A DNA stretch of 64,000 nucleotides, from NCBI RefSeq assembly GCF_012295575.1, contig NZ_CP051180.1:3472001-3536000 (forward strand), read 5' to 3'. This stretch comes from Ferrimonas lipolytica. GTDB lineage: Bacteria; Pseudomonadota; Gammaproteobacteria; Enterobacterales; Shewanellaceae. Numbering within the stretch: position 1 is the first letter of the stretch; every line of letters starts with the position of its first letter. A model generated the notes under the pieces. It did no database searches. It was not told the DNA's origin and saw nothing but the letters and a program-made list of their open reading frames with translations. A program made the position numbers and the translations under genes. Positions 22,385-39,846 of this stretch are shown piece after piece.

Positions 22385-22740
22385 ACTGGCCTCTATTGCT
22401 TTTGTTGTTCGAATTTTGACGCTAATGCTAGTTATTTTGACTAAATACTCAACTTAACCCAAAAGCTTATGTGGCTGTCTTGTTGTGCTCATTAGTATTG
22501 GTGCTCTTATCTATAGAGTGTTTATAGAGTATTCATTGGTATGAAGCTTAGCTTTTGATTTATTACGCTGTATTGCCTGCCAGACTCTAGCGGTAACCTA
22601 TCGATAAATAACCTAAAGCTATAGATATGTGGCGGTTGAATTCCAAACATTGCAGTAATTTTGTTGACGCCACTTATCTGGCTTCGCTTGCACCCTTTAA
22701 GTTTCGATATATACTTACACAACTTTCAAAATGAAACTTA
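22385..22740. promoter_or_regulatory. deoR-glmS promoter with candidate operator
   Basis: 356-bp intergenic region. Near its right end, TTGCAC (22688-22693), 16 bp, TATACT (22710-22715) form a promoter. A perfect 7-bp inverted repeat AAGTTTC (22699-22705) / GAAACTT (22733-22739) brackets the -10 region, and a smaller CTTTCaaaatGAAAC lies at 22723-22737. This is a plausible binding site for the adjacent DeoR-type repressor. No glmS ribozyme-like leader is visible. The remaining 300 bp show nothing clear. Confidence 0.5.
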
Positions 22741-22746
22741 GTGCCG

Positions 22747-23520
22747 ATGTCGAAACGTAACACTCAACAGCGCCGCCACAATATCGTCAATCTGGTTAAT
22801 CAACTAGGCGAAGTTAGCGTTGATCAGCTGGCGCGTGAGTTTGCGACTTCGGAAGTGACTGTACGTAAAGATCTAACCGCACTGGAAACCGCAGGGTTGT
22901 TACTGCGTCGGTTTGGCGGTGCAGTGGCGATGCCGCAAGAGGTGATCAGCGACGACCCGCTCCATAAAGTGTCGCAATACAAACTGGCTATTGGTCAAGC
23001 TGCAGCGGCCCAGATCGGTGATTATCAGCGCATCGTAATCGATAGTGGCCGCACCACAGCAGCCTTGGTGCCAGAGCTGCAACACAAACGCGGTTTGGTG
23101 GTGATGACCAACTCCCTTAACGGTGCCGAAGCGTTGCGAGGATTGGAACCAGAGCCAACCATTTTGATGACCGGTGGCACTTGGGATCCCCATTCGGGAT
23201 CGTTTCAAGGTCAGGTGGCTGAGCAGGTGTTGCGCTCGTACGATTTTGATCAGCTGTTTATTGGCGCTGATGGCATTGATGTTGAGCGTGGTACCACCAC
23301 CTTTAACGAATTAATTGGTTTATCTCGAGTGATGGCAGAAGTCGCACGTGAGGTAAATGTGATGGTTGAAGCGGACAAGATTGGGCGACGTATTCCTAAT
23401 CTTGAACTGCCGTGGGCTAAGGTGACGCGATTGATCACCGACACTCGCTTGGCGGCTGACGTTCGCAAGCAAATAGAATATCAAGGAGTGCAGGTGATCT
23501 GCGCTGCTGTAAAAGCTTAG
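22747..23520 (+). CDS. DeoR/GlpR-family transcriptional regulator
   Basis: Sugar-phosphate-sensing repressor. 257 residues from ATG 22747 ([14 protein letters not shown]); a GTG at 22741 would add two. The N-terminal winged helix-turn-helix ([35 protein letters not shown]) is the DeoR signature; the effector domain contains IDSGRTT, MTNSLN, TGG and FIGADGID, the phosphosugar-binding loops. It sits 13 bp ahead of glmS, so control of glmS and of itself is likely, possibly responding to an amino-sugar phosphate. No good ribosome-binding site precedes either start. Confidence 0.9.
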   Translation: MSKRNTQQRRHNIVNLVNQLGEVSVDQLAREFATSEVTVRKDLTALETAGLLLRRFGGAVAMPQEVISDDPLHKVSQYKLAIGQAAAAQIGDYQRIVIDSGRTTAALVPELQHKRGLVVMTNSLNGAEALRGLEPEPTILMTGGTWDPHSGSFQGQVAEQVLRSYDFDQLFIGADGIDVERGTTTFNELIGLSRVMAEVAREVNVMVEADKIGRRIPNLELPWAKVTRLITDTRLAADVRKQIEYQGVQVICAAVKA

Positions 23521-23533
23521 GAGTATAGGGTTT

Positions 23534-25366
23534 ATGTGTGGAATTGTTGGTGCAGTAGCACAACGTGATGTAGCGGAGATCCTAGTTGAAGGGTTAAAGC
23601 GCTTGGAGTACCGCGGCTACGATTCTGCTGGGGTTGCTATCTTGGATGATGCTGGCAATCTAGGTCGTTCTCGCCGTGTTGGTAAGGTACAGGAGCTGGA
23701 CAACGCTCTGGTTGAACAGCCGTTGTCTGGTGGCACTGGTATCGCCCACACTCGTTGGGCTACGCACGGTGAGCCTTCAGAACGCAATGCTCACCCGCAT
23801 GTATCTCATGATGAGATAGCGGTGGTACACAATGGTATTATTGAAAACCACAACGAACTCCGTGCTCAATTAAAAGCTTTGGGATACGTATTCAGCTCAG
23901 ATACTGATACCGAAGTGATTGCTCACTTGGTGCACCATGAGATGAAATCCGCTGACTCGCTTTTAGCTGCCGTTCAGCTGACAGTAAAGCAGCTGGAAGG
24001 CGCTTATGGCACCGTGGTGGTGGATCGTCGTCAACCTGAGCGTTTGGTTGTTGCTCGCTCCGGCTCCCCACTGGTTATCGGTTATGGCGTCGGTGAGCAC
24101 TTTGTTGCCTCTGATCAGCTGGCACTGCTGTCAGTAACCCGTCGTTTTGCCTTCTTAGAAGAGGGGGATGTCGCTGAAGTAACTCGCCGTGACGTTAACA
24201 TCTATGACGTTGATGGCAATGCTGTTGAGCGTGAGATCACCGAATCGACCGTAACCCATGACGCCGGTGACAAAGGCCAATACCGTCACTACATGATGAA
24301 AGAGATTTACGAACAGCCAACGGCTCTGCAGCGCACCCTCGAGGGACGATTAGCTGCTGGTAAAGTGATCGATGAAGCATTTGGTGACAACGCTGCTGAG
24401 CTGCTGGCGAAGGTTAAGCACGTACAGATTATTGCTTGTGGCACTAGCTATCACGCTGGCATGACTGCTCGGTACTGGCTTGAGCAACACGCTAATGTTT
24501 CTTGTAACGTTGAGATAGCCTCTGAGTTCCGCTACCGCCGAAGTCATGTGTTCCCTAACTCACTGCTGGTAACCATCTCTCAATCCGGTGAAACAGCCGA
24601 TACCTTGGCTGCGCTACGCTTAGCTAAAGAGATGGGTTACATGGCATCGTTGACCATCTGTAATGCGCCAGGTTCATCGTTAGTACGTGAATCTGATATG
24701 GCTTATATGATGAAAGCCGGTGCTGAGATTGGGGTTGCCTCTACTAAGGCCTTTACTGTGCAGTTAGCTGCGCTGGCTATGCTCACAGGTGCTATTGGCG
24801 CATACAACGGTATGTCGGTTGAAACCCAATCACAGCTGGTTCAGAGCCTGCAAACCTTGCCAAGTAAGGTGGAGCAAACGCTGGCGCTGAATGATGAGAT
24901 CGAAGCTTTAGCAGAAGACTTTGCCGATAAGCAGCATGCTCTATTCCTTGGTCGTGGCGATCAGTACCCCATCGCGATGGAAGGTGCATTGAAGCTTAAA
25001 GAGATCTCCTACATTCACGCTGAAGCCTACGCCTCTGGTGAACTGAAACATGGTCCACTGGCACTTATCGACGCTGATATGCCGGTGATCGTTGTGGCAC
25101 CGAACAATGAGTTATTGGAAAAGTTGCACTCCAACGTGGAAGAGGTTCGTGCTCGTGGAGGCCTGATGTATGTCTTTGCTGATATCGATGCCAAGTTTGA
25201 ATCCGATGACACCATGAAGGTAATCCAAGTACCTCATTGCGATGAGTTCATTGCGCCAATCATCTACACCCTGCCACTGCAGCTGTTGTCATACTACGTT
25301 GCTCTTATTAAGGGTACCGATGTTGACCAACCACGTAACTTAGCTAAGTCAGTTACTGTTGAATAA
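23534..25366 (+). CDS. glmS: Glutamine-fructose-6-phosphate aminotransferase (isomerising)
   Basis: Makes glucosamine-6-phosphate from fructose-6-P and glutamine, the first committed step to UDP-GlcNAc. 610 residues (E. coli 609). Catalytic Cys is residue 2 after Met removal ([13 protein letters not shown]); the glutaminase domain carries HTRWATHG and [10 protein letters not shown]; two SIS domains have CGTSYHAG and SQSGETADT; the C-terminus is [13 protein letters not shown]. Cotranscribed with the DeoR-type gene. ATG 23534 follows TAGGAG. Confidence 0.98.
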   Translation: MCGIVGAVAQRDVAEILVEGLKRLEYRGYDSAGVAILDDAGNLGRSRRVGKVQELDNALVEQPLSGGTGIAHTRWATHGEPSERNAHPHVSHDEIAVVHNGIIENHNELRAQLKALGYVFSSDTDTEVIAHLVHHEMKSADSLLAAVQLTVKQLEGAYGTVVVDRRQPERLVVARSGSPLVIGYGVGEHFVASDQLALLSVTRRFAFLEEGDVAEVTRRDVNIYDVDGNAVEREITESTVTHDAGDKGQYRHYMMKEIYEQPTALQRTLEGRLAAGKVIDEAFGDNAAELLAKVKHVQIIACGTSYHAGMTARYWLEQHANVSCNVEIASEFRYRRSHVFPNSLLVTISQSGETADTLAALRLAKEMGYMASLTICNAPGSSLVRESDMAYMMKAGAEIGVASTKAFTVQLAALAMLTGAIGAYNGMSVETQSQLVQSLQTLPSKVEQTLALNDEIEALAEDFADKQHALFLGRGDQYPIAMEGALKLKEISYIHAEAYASGELKHGPLALIDADMPVIVVAPNNELLEKLHSNVEEVRARGGLMYVFADIDAKFESDDTMKVIQVPHCDEFIAPIIYTLPLQLLSYYVALIKGTDVDQPRNLAKSVTVE

Positions 25367-25394
25367 GTTTGCTGGTAAAAGCTAACAATATTCT

Positions 25395-25422
25395 AAAAGA
25401 GCGACCATTAGGTCGCTTTTTT
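25395..25422 (+). terminator. Rho-independent terminator after glmS
   Basis: Stem GCGACC / GGTCGC with an ATTA loop, extended by AAAAGA and TTTTTT flanks. Confidence 0.85.
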
Positions 25423-25498
25423 AATGGCTTTAATTTGAGTGTTGGTAGCATTGGGGGATCTGCTTACTCTCGGTGGCAGGCTGTTGATCACATTACTA

Positions 25499-26188
25499 TT
25501 ACCGATGCCATTTAGGCGCTTCATCTTTGAGGGTATGACCTAATCGATCTACCCAGAAATCGATGGCATCCCGCACATCGCTGGTTGAGTCAAAAATTCC
25601 TGACAACCTTTTCTCACCAGATTTATTATCGATTGCAGCAAACAGTGGTTTATCACTAATGGCATCACTGACCTTCAACTCAATAGTTGCGGCGCCGACA
25701 TTAGTGGGCTCGCCAGTAACAACCTCCGATACTGCAGATATACCAATACCAAACGGCAGGATACTGCTGGTTACTGTCAATATCGGGTTAGGAGTTTCAA
25801 TATTGGTTATCGCTAAACTTATCCTGAAGGTTTTCTCGGTAGGTTGCTTAACAACGGTAAAGCTTTTGGATATACGTCTTTCCAGCTGTTCGATTAAGTA
25901 ATCAGCTAACGCTTTAACTTCACCGTGGCTAATGTTGTCGTAATTGGCTTCTTTATCGAGCACCAGCCAAACACGATCAATAATGACGTTGTCATAGCTA
26001 AGTAGTTTCTGTGTTACCGCTGTTTTGGTTCTGAGATCACGAGTAGCCCAGACTAGATCAACACCGCCTTCAGGTCCCGGCCAAAAGTCTTCATAGCTGT
26101 TAAAAGATTGCGGTCGTAAGTTTTGATTTAGGCTGGTACAGCCGCTAAAAAAAATGAGTGTGCTAATCAACAGTAATCGAAACGCCAT
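25499..26188 (-). CDS. DUF3313-type lipoprotein
   Basis: 229-residue predicted lipoprotein: signal MAFRLLLISTLIFFSGC with lipobox FSGC (Cys17), followed by Ser/Asn-rich sequence. The body (YDNVIIDRVWLVLDKEA; ALADYLIEQLERRISKSFTVVKQP; ILTVTSSILPFGIG) fits the DUF3313 family of secreted lipoproteins of unknown function. No functional residues can be named. It stands alone, convergent with glmS and divergent from ccoG, and could be an outer-membrane or periplasmic protein. Confidence 0.75.
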   Translation of the reverse strand: MAFRLLLISTLIFFSGCTSLNQNLRPQSFNSYEDFWPGPEGGVDLVWATRDLRTKTAVTQKLLSYDNVIIDRVWLVLDKEANYDNISHGEVKALADYLIEQLERRISKSFTVVKQPTEKTFRISLAITNIETPNPILTVTSSILPFGIGISAVSEVVTGEPTNVGAATIELKVSDAISDKPLFAAIDNKSGEKRLSGIFDSTSDVRDAIDFWVDRLGHTLKDEAPKWHR

Positions 26189-26397
26189 GAGTCTGCAGTA
26201 AGGTTTAAATTTACGTAATTTGTAATTGATTATGAATTAATTGGTGTCTGTTCACAACCGCAATTAATAATAGCCAGAGTATATGGATTGTTGTTTACCT
26301 TAGTGTATCGAAGCACCAATGAAAAAAATGCCGTTGCCGCTGATAAGAACGGGGGTGATTGAGGTTCAATTTAGGCGTAGAAAAGTTGTTCGCACGT

Positions 26398-26411
26398 TTG
26401 ATACCTATCAA
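26398..26411. promoter_or_regulatory. Perfect FNR box upstream of ccoG
   Basis: TTGATacctATCAA matches the FNR/EtrA consensus TTGAT-N4-ATCAA in every position. Its centre (26404.5) is about 61 bp before the start point expected from a TATACT at 26452-26457, the spacing of a class I FNR promoter. It is 83 bp upstream of the ccoG start. The rest of the 305-bp gap between the lipoprotein gene and ccoG shows nothing else clear. Confidence 0.8.
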
Positions 26412-26493
26412 ATTGAATGTGAATTCAACGCTTTTGCACAACCTTGACTGATATACTGCGATTTCTGAGCAGTAACTAGGAAGGTTCGTCAGT

Positions 26494-27912
26494 ATGGGCC
26501 AGCAACAACACCCTCAAAAAAAGTCGCAAACGATCAAGGTGAAAACCGTAGACGTTGGAGATGTCGACCGTTTTAATCCGCGCAATCGCATCTACGTCCG
26601 CAAAACCGATGGGATCTGGACTCAACTGCGTCGTCGCATGGGGTGGGTAATGATGTTGTTGTTTCTTGTATTACCGTGGATTCCTTGGGGTGAGCGGCAA
26701 GCAGTGCTGTTTGATCTGGCTGAGCGCAAATTCCATGTGTTTGGGCTTACTATCTGGCCACAAGACCTCATTCTCCTAGCGTTCATCTTAATGATGGCTG
26801 CCTTCGGTCTATTCTTTGTTACCACCTTTCTTGGTCGAGTTTGGTGTGGCTACATGTGTCCACAGTCGGTTTGGACTTTTATATTCATTTGGTTCGAAGA
26901 GAAGATTGAAGGTGCGCGTAATAAACGCATCAAGATGGATAAAGCTCCATGGAGCTGGGATAAACTGTGGCGTAAAACCGCCAAACATAGTGCATGGATT
27001 GGAGTTTCACTACTAACATCATTAACGTTCCTTTCCTATTTCAATAGCACTAGCGATCTCTATATCGATTTCTTTAGCGGTAGCGCGACCTTTACCGTCT
27101 ACTTCTGGGCTCTGTTCTTTACCGGAGCGACTTACGGAAATGCTGGTTGGATGCGTGAAATCATGTGCTTACACATGTGCCCGTACGCGCGCTTCCAATC
27201 GGTAATGTTCGATACCGATACCTTTATTGTTGGCTATAACACCGATCGAGGTGAAACTCGCGGTCCTCGCGGTCGTAAACAAGACCATAAAGCGTTGGGT
27301 CTGGGAGACTGTATAGACTGCAACCTTTGTGTTCAGGTGTGCCCTACAGGAATCGACATCCGTAATGGACTGCAATATGAGTGCATTAACTGCGGTGCTT
27401 GTATTGATGCTTGTGACGAAGTGATGACTAAGATGCACTACCCTAAGGGGCTGATTAGTTATACCACCGAACGAAATCTAAATGGCGGCAAGAGTAATGT
27501 GGCTCGACCTAAGTTGATCGGATACGGCGTTGCCTTTGCGGTGATACTGGCTGCCTTCTTCTATATGTTGGTAAACCTATCGCCACTGCAGTTAGATGTA
27601 CTGCGAGATCGTAACAGTCTCTATCGAGAGAATGCATCCGGACTGATTGAAAACGTCTACACTTTGAAGTTGATTAATAAGAGTGAACAGCAGCAGATCT
27701 TTAACCTATCGCTGCTACAACTTGATGGTCACCAGTGGCAAGGGCCGCAACAAGTAGTAATTAATGGTGGTGAGGTGCTAACGGTACCAATCAGCATCGC
27801 TATCGAACCAGGTAGCTTAACTAAACCGGTAGTAACCGTCATATTTAAGCTAACCAATCCAACTACCAATGCGACAGTTGAACAAGAGTCTCGATTCTTT
27901 AGCCGTATTTAA
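26494..27912 (+). CDS. ccoG: Cytochrome c oxidase accessory protein CcoG (FixG/RdxA)
   Basis: Membrane iron-sulfur protein needed for copper handling during assembly of cbb3-type oxidase. 472 residues: N-terminal membrane segments, the CGYMCPQSVWTFIF motif after the second or third helix, then two ferredoxin-type clusters (CIDCNLCVQVCPTGID and CINCGACIDACDEVM, about residues 272-310), another membrane helix and a C-terminal Ig-like domain (FixG-C). ATG 26494 is preceded by AGGAAGG. The FNR box upstream fits low-oxygen induction. The cbb3 oxidase genes themselves are not in the window. Confidence 0.95.
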   Translation: MGQQQHPQKKSQTIKVKTVDVGDVDRFNPRNRIYVRKTDGIWTQLRRRMGWVMMLLFLVLPWIPWGERQAVLFDLAERKFHVFGLTIWPQDLILLAFILMMAAFGLFFVTTFLGRVWCGYMCPQSVWTFIFIWFEEKIEGARNKRIKMDKAPWSWDKLWRKTAKHSAWIGVSLLTSLTFLSYFNSTSDLYIDFFSGSATFTVYFWALFFTGATYGNAGWMREIMCLHMCPYARFQSVMFDTDTFIVGYNTDRGETRGPRGRKQDHKALGLGDCIDCNLCVQVCPTGIDIRNGLQYECINCGACIDACDEVMTKMHYPKGLISYTTERNLNGGKSNVARPKLIGYGVAFAVILAAFFYMLVNLSPLQLDVLRDRNSLYRENASGLIENVYTLKLINKSEQQQIFNLSLLQLDGHQWQGPQQVVINGGEVLTVPISIAIEPGSLTKPVVTVIFKLTNPTTNATVEQESRFFSRI

Positions 27913-27983
27913 CCTATATCGGCCAACAAAACTCCATTGTGATTGAATTCCGTTCGGTCAGTGCAATCTTGCCGAAATAGGGG

Positions 27984-28011
27984 TTGCAGCTGATCTGAAT
28001 CTCCCTATAAT
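27984..28011 (+). promoter_or_regulatory. rrn P1-like promoter, first operon
   Basis: TTGCAG (27984-27989), 16 bp, TATAAT (28006-28011), followed by a GC-rich discriminator GCGCATC typical of rRNA promoters. From 27997 the sequence is nearly identical to the second operon's leader. Confidence 0.8.
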
Positions 28012-28097
28012 GCGCATCTGTCGACGGGGCACAGCCACTTACCAAGTAAGTCGCTGAGCATTAAATCGACACTCGGAAAAGCCTTTAAAAATAGAGC

Positions 28098-28125
28098 TTG
28101 ACGGGGAAATAGGAAAGCGTATTAT
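28098..28125 (+). promoter_or_regulatory. rrn P2-like promoter, first operon
   Basis: TTGACG (28098-28103), 16 bp, TATTAT (28120-28125), about 190 bp before the 16S start. An identical sequence sits in the second operon. Confidence 0.75.
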
Positions 28126-28165
28126 ACGCCTCCTGCTTCGGCAACGAAGCCAAGTTCGCAAGAAC

Positions 28166-28178
28166 TGCTCTTTAACAA
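28166..28178 (+). promoter_or_regulatory. boxA antitermination site, first operon leader
   Basis: TGCTCTTTAACAA, the rRNA boxA. Just after it, TCAGACAATCTGTGTG (28183-28198) is perfectly complementary to 29905-29920 past the 16S end, the expected RNase III processing stem. Confidence 0.85.
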
Positions 28179-28315
28179 TTTGTCAGACAATCTGTGTGGG
28201 CACTCACGTAGAATTGAGAAATCATCATTTTCTCGATATTTACTGAGTGACTATACGAAATTCAGTATTCATTGAGTGTCTAGCTCTTAGGAGTTGGACA
28301 AAAAATCAAATCTTT

Positions 28316-29871
<1,556 letters not shown>

Positions 29872-30187
29872 AACGACATGATTACTTGTTTTGCGCTGAG
29901 TGTTCACACAGATTGTCTGAAATCATTAAGTCTTTGACTTAATGATTTTGGCTCGTTGTTCATTTATGAATGACATGCTCTTTAAAAATTTGGAAAGCTG
30001 ATAAAATTTTCTCGAGAAACTGTAAGAGTTTCTAAATAAACAATCTTACAAGTGTCTAAAGATATCCGGCGTTACACCTCCTACCCGGAGCGTGTAACTA
30101 ACGAAAACATTTGGTTGCGGCATATTACTAACAATGACTTGCAAGTTGTTGTCAGTATTGCGAAAGCAAGACCCCTTGGGGTTGTAT
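29872..30187 (+). other. 16S-23S spacer without tRNA
   Basis: 316 bp. It holds the 3' half of the 16S processing stem (29905-29920), a perfect 12-bp hairpin AATCATTAAGTC / GACTTAATGATT (29921-29947) and a spacer boxA-like TGCTCTTTAAAAA (29976-29988). I see no tRNA cloverleaf or GGTTCGAATC-type T-loop. Confidence 0.85.
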
Positions 30188-33074
<2,887 letters not shown>

Positions 33075-33154
33075 ACAACACCCAAGTGGTTTTGCGGATA
33101 TCGCAGAGCTTGTGAGATTGTAGAGAAAGTCAGCTTACCAAATTTACGTTTTTT

Positions 33155-33270
33155 GTCTGATGACAATAGCGCTGTGGCCCCACCTGATCCCATGCCGAAC
33201 TCAGTAGTGAAACGCAGTTGCGCCGATGGTAGTGTGGGAGTTCCCATGTGAGAGTAGGTCATCGTCAGAC
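33155..33270 (+). rRNA. rrfA: 5S ribosomal RNA, first of two
   Basis: 116 nt with closing stem GTCTGATGAC / GTCATCGTCAGAC and the conserved CCCATGCCGAACTCAG loop. Boundaries are set by the terminal stem. Confidence 0.93.
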
Positions 33271-33329
33271 TCCAATTTAAGTTACGGCTCCTAGAGCGGT
33301 AGCGATGTTGCAATACATCACCCAGTTTT

Positions 33330-33445
33330 GTCTGGTGACAATAGCGCTGTGGCCCCACCTGATCCCATGCCGAACTCAGTAGTGAAACGCAGTTGCGCCG
33401 ATGGTAGTGTGGGAGTTCCCATGTGAGAGTAGGTCATCGCCAGAC
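33330..33445 (+). rRNA. rrfB: 5S ribosomal RNA, second of two
   Basis: Second 5S in the same operon, nearly identical to the first; the terminal stem is GTCTGGTGAC / GTCATCGCCAGAC, so G:U and compensating changes preserve pairing. Sixty nt separate the two 5S genes. This spacer starts GAGCGGTAG, but it holds no tRNA fold that I can see. Confidence 0.93.
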
Positions 33446-33458
33446 TCGAATTTAGATT

Positions 33459-33487
33459 AAGCCCGTTCCGAAAGGAACGGGCTTTTT
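33459..33487 (+). terminator. Terminator of the first rRNA operon
   Basis: Eleven-bp stem AAGCCCGTTCC / GGAACGGGCTT with a GAAA tetraloop and a T-tract. The same stem is used after the second operon. Confidence 0.93.
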
Positions 33488-34061
33488 CGTGCTCGTTCAA
33501 AATATATGTTAATATTATTGCTATTAAATTGATTGTTCTAAATTAGATTGTTGCTATTGGCTCCTGCTATTTATTGTTAATTAAACCCGTTATTTAATAA
33601 TGTCGTGATATAAGGCTGTAGTGTTATTTTTTTGCTTGAATAGTGAGCGTCTCATTTGATTGTTGCGGCCAATATTTCTACTAATAAAATCAACGCTTCT
33701 CACCTAATGTATATTGAACGAAACAATGGCAGTGAGAATATTTGAATTATTAGCTAACGGGCCACTTTCATATCTAGCAGTAGTAACGTTGGGGTATCGA
33801 AGTTTTAGTTTGATTTATGATTTCAGCAGATAGTGACTTTGAATTGCGCGCAAGATCTTTGGTTTGTAACTGCTTACTTACTGTACATCATCTATTTTTA
33901 CTGTGATTGTTTTTTAATTACTACTACTTACTCTCGCCAGCTGATGCACCGCTAGTGAAGTTATTTATAGCCTTTCAAACACATATTTCATTTATTATTG
34001 CTGTAATAAACTACATTCAGCTCATAAATCATCCGCTTGAAAGCTTTATTTAAATAAGCGC
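33488..34061. other. AT-rich region between the two rRNA operons
   Basis: About 570 bp of AT-rich sequence without a credible gene, RNA or repeat that I can recognise. Its right end (about 34030-34061) is A/T-rich just ahead of a -35 box and may act as the UP element of the second rrn promoter. Confidence 0.5.
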
Positions 34062-34089
34062 TTGCGGCAGCAAAGAATCTCCCTATAAT
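34062..34089 (+). promoter_or_regulatory. rrn P1-like promoter, second operon
   Basis: TTGCGG (34062-34067), 16 bp, TATAAT (34084-34089). Identity with the first operon's leader begins at 34075, inside the promoter spacer, so the -35 and upstream sequences are independent in the two operons. Confidence 0.8.
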
Positions 34090-34175
34090 GCGCATCTGTC
34101 GACGGGGCACAGTCACTTACCAAGTAAGCTGCTGAGCATTAAATCGACACTCGGAAAAGCCTTTAAAAATAGAGC

Positions 34176-34203
34176 TTGACGGGGAAATAGGAAAGCGTAT
34201 TAT
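34176..34203 (+). promoter_or_regulatory. rrn P2-like promoter, second operon
   Basis: TTGACG, 16 bp, TATTAT, identical to the first operon at an offset of 6078 bp. A boxA TGCTCTTTAACAA follows at 34244-34256. Confidence 0.75.
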
Positions 34204-34393
34204 ACGCCTCCTGCTTCGGCAACGAAGCCAAGTTCGCAAGAACTGCTCTTTAACAATTTGTCAGACAATCTGTGTGGGCACTCACGTAGAATTGAGAAAT
34301 CATCATTTTCTCGATATTTACTGAGTGACTATACGAAATTCAGTATTCATTGAGTGTCTAGCTCTTAGGAGTTGGACAAAAAATCAAATCTTT

Positions 34394-35949
<1,556 letters not shown>

Positions 35950-36265
35950 AACGACATGATTACTTGTTTTGCGCTGAGTGTTCACACAGATTGTCTGAAA
36001 TCATTAAGTCTTTGACTTAATGATTTTGGCTCGTTGTTCATTTATGAATGACATGCTCTTTAAAAATTTGGAAAGCTGATAAAATTTTCTCGAGAAACTG
36101 TAAGAGTTTCTAAATAAACAATCTTACAAGTGTCTAAAGATATCCGGCGTTACACCTCCTACCCGGAGCGTGTAACTAACGAAAACATTTGGTTGCGGCA
36201 TATTACTAACAATGACTTGCAAGTTGTTGTCAGTATTGCGAAAGCAAGACCCCTTGGGGTTGTAT
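35950..36265 (+). other. 16S-23S spacer without tRNA, second operon
   Basis: Same 316-bp spacer as in the first operon, including the processing stem, the 12-bp hairpin and the boxA-like site; no tRNA. Confidence 0.85.
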
Positions 36266-39154
<2,889 letters not shown>

Positions 39155-39234
39155 ACAACACCCAAGTGGTTTTGCGGATATCGCAGAGCTTGTGAGATTG
39201 TAGAGAAAGTCAGCTTACCAAATTTATGTTTTTT

Positions 39235-39350
39235 GTCTGATGACAATAGCGCTGTGGCCCCACCTGATCCCATGCCGAACTCAGTAGTGAAACGCAGTTG
39301 CGCCGATGGTAGTGTGGGAGTTCCCATGTGAGAGTAGGTCATCGTCAGAC
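39235..39350 (+). rRNA. rrfC: 5S ribosomal RNA, second operon
   Basis: Same sequence as the 5S at 33155-33270. This operon has a single 5S. Terminal stem GTCTGATGAC / GTCATCGTCAGAC. Confidence 0.93.
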
Positions 39351-39362
39351 ACTTATTTAGAG

Positions 39363-39392
39363 AAAGCCCGTTCCGAAAGGAACGGGCTTTTT
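39363..39392 (+). terminator. Terminator 1 of the second rRNA operon
   Basis: Stem AAAGCCCGTTCC / GGAACGGGCTTT, GAAA loop, T-tract. First of three terminator copies spaced exactly 88 bp apart. Confidence 0.93.
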
Positions 39393-39450
39393 CGTATCTG
39401 CACCAAAATGATTGAAGCTGCCACGACATGAGGCAGACTGCAGTTAGCTC

Positions 39451-39480
39451 AAAGCCCGCCCCGAAAGGAGCGGGCTTTTT
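39451..39480 (+). terminator. Terminator 2 after the second rRNA operon
   Basis: AAAGCCCGCCCC GAAA GGAGCGGGCTTTTT; one C-A mismatch in the stem, otherwise strong. Confidence 0.85.
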
Positions 39481-39539
39481 CGTATCTGCGCCAAAATAGT
39501 TGAGGCCGCCACGACATCAGCTAGGCTACAGTTAGCTCG

Positions 39540-39566
39540 AAGCCCGCGCCGAAAGGGGCGGGCTTC
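39540..39566 (+). terminator. Terminator 3 after the second rRNA operon
   Basis: AAGCCCGCGCC GAAA GGGGCGGGCTT followed by CTTCG, so the T-tract is interrupted. Probably weaker than the first two. Confidence 0.65.
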
Positions 39567-39846
39567 TTCGTGTTTTGATACTTGCTCAAGCGGTTACTTA
39601 AACTGCGAACACTCTTTGGCATAAGCCTTTAGATGAGCATAAAGTCACATATCAACAGTGTCTATTTTTCTTAAGTCGGACTTGTCCTAATTTGTTGTTG
39701 GCTGCTTTCAATGCTATTTGCTGATTTCGTGAACTGTGGCGTTACTATTTGGCAGCAACAGTGCTGATCTGCTCTGTTTTCGCTGATATTCATGTTATAA
39801 AGCGAACGCTTGTACGCTCAATCTTAACAAACCCTCAGGAGTTAGT

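Larger units (their letters stand above)
39363..39566 (+). repeat. 88-bp tandem repeat carrying three terminators
   Basis: Units start at 39363, 39451 and 39539 (the last is truncated after its hairpin). Each unit is a terminator hairpin followed by a spacer with shared blocks TCGTATCTG, CCAAAAT, GCCACGACAT and CAGTTAGCTC. Hairpin stems differ by paired changes (CCCGTTCC/GGAACGGG, CCCGCCCC/GGAGCGGG, CCCGCGCC/GGGGCGGG). Confidence 0.85.

Noticed and set aside
22385-23533. glmS ribozyme or riboswitch
   Set aside because: The leader before glmS is only 13 bp and follows a DeoR gene; there is no room or core sequence for the ribozyme, which is typical of Gram-positive bacteria.
33271-33329. tRNA remnant between the two 5S genes (GAGCGGTAG resembles a tRNA start)
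   Set aside because: Only nine bases match; there is no T-arm or cloverleaf.
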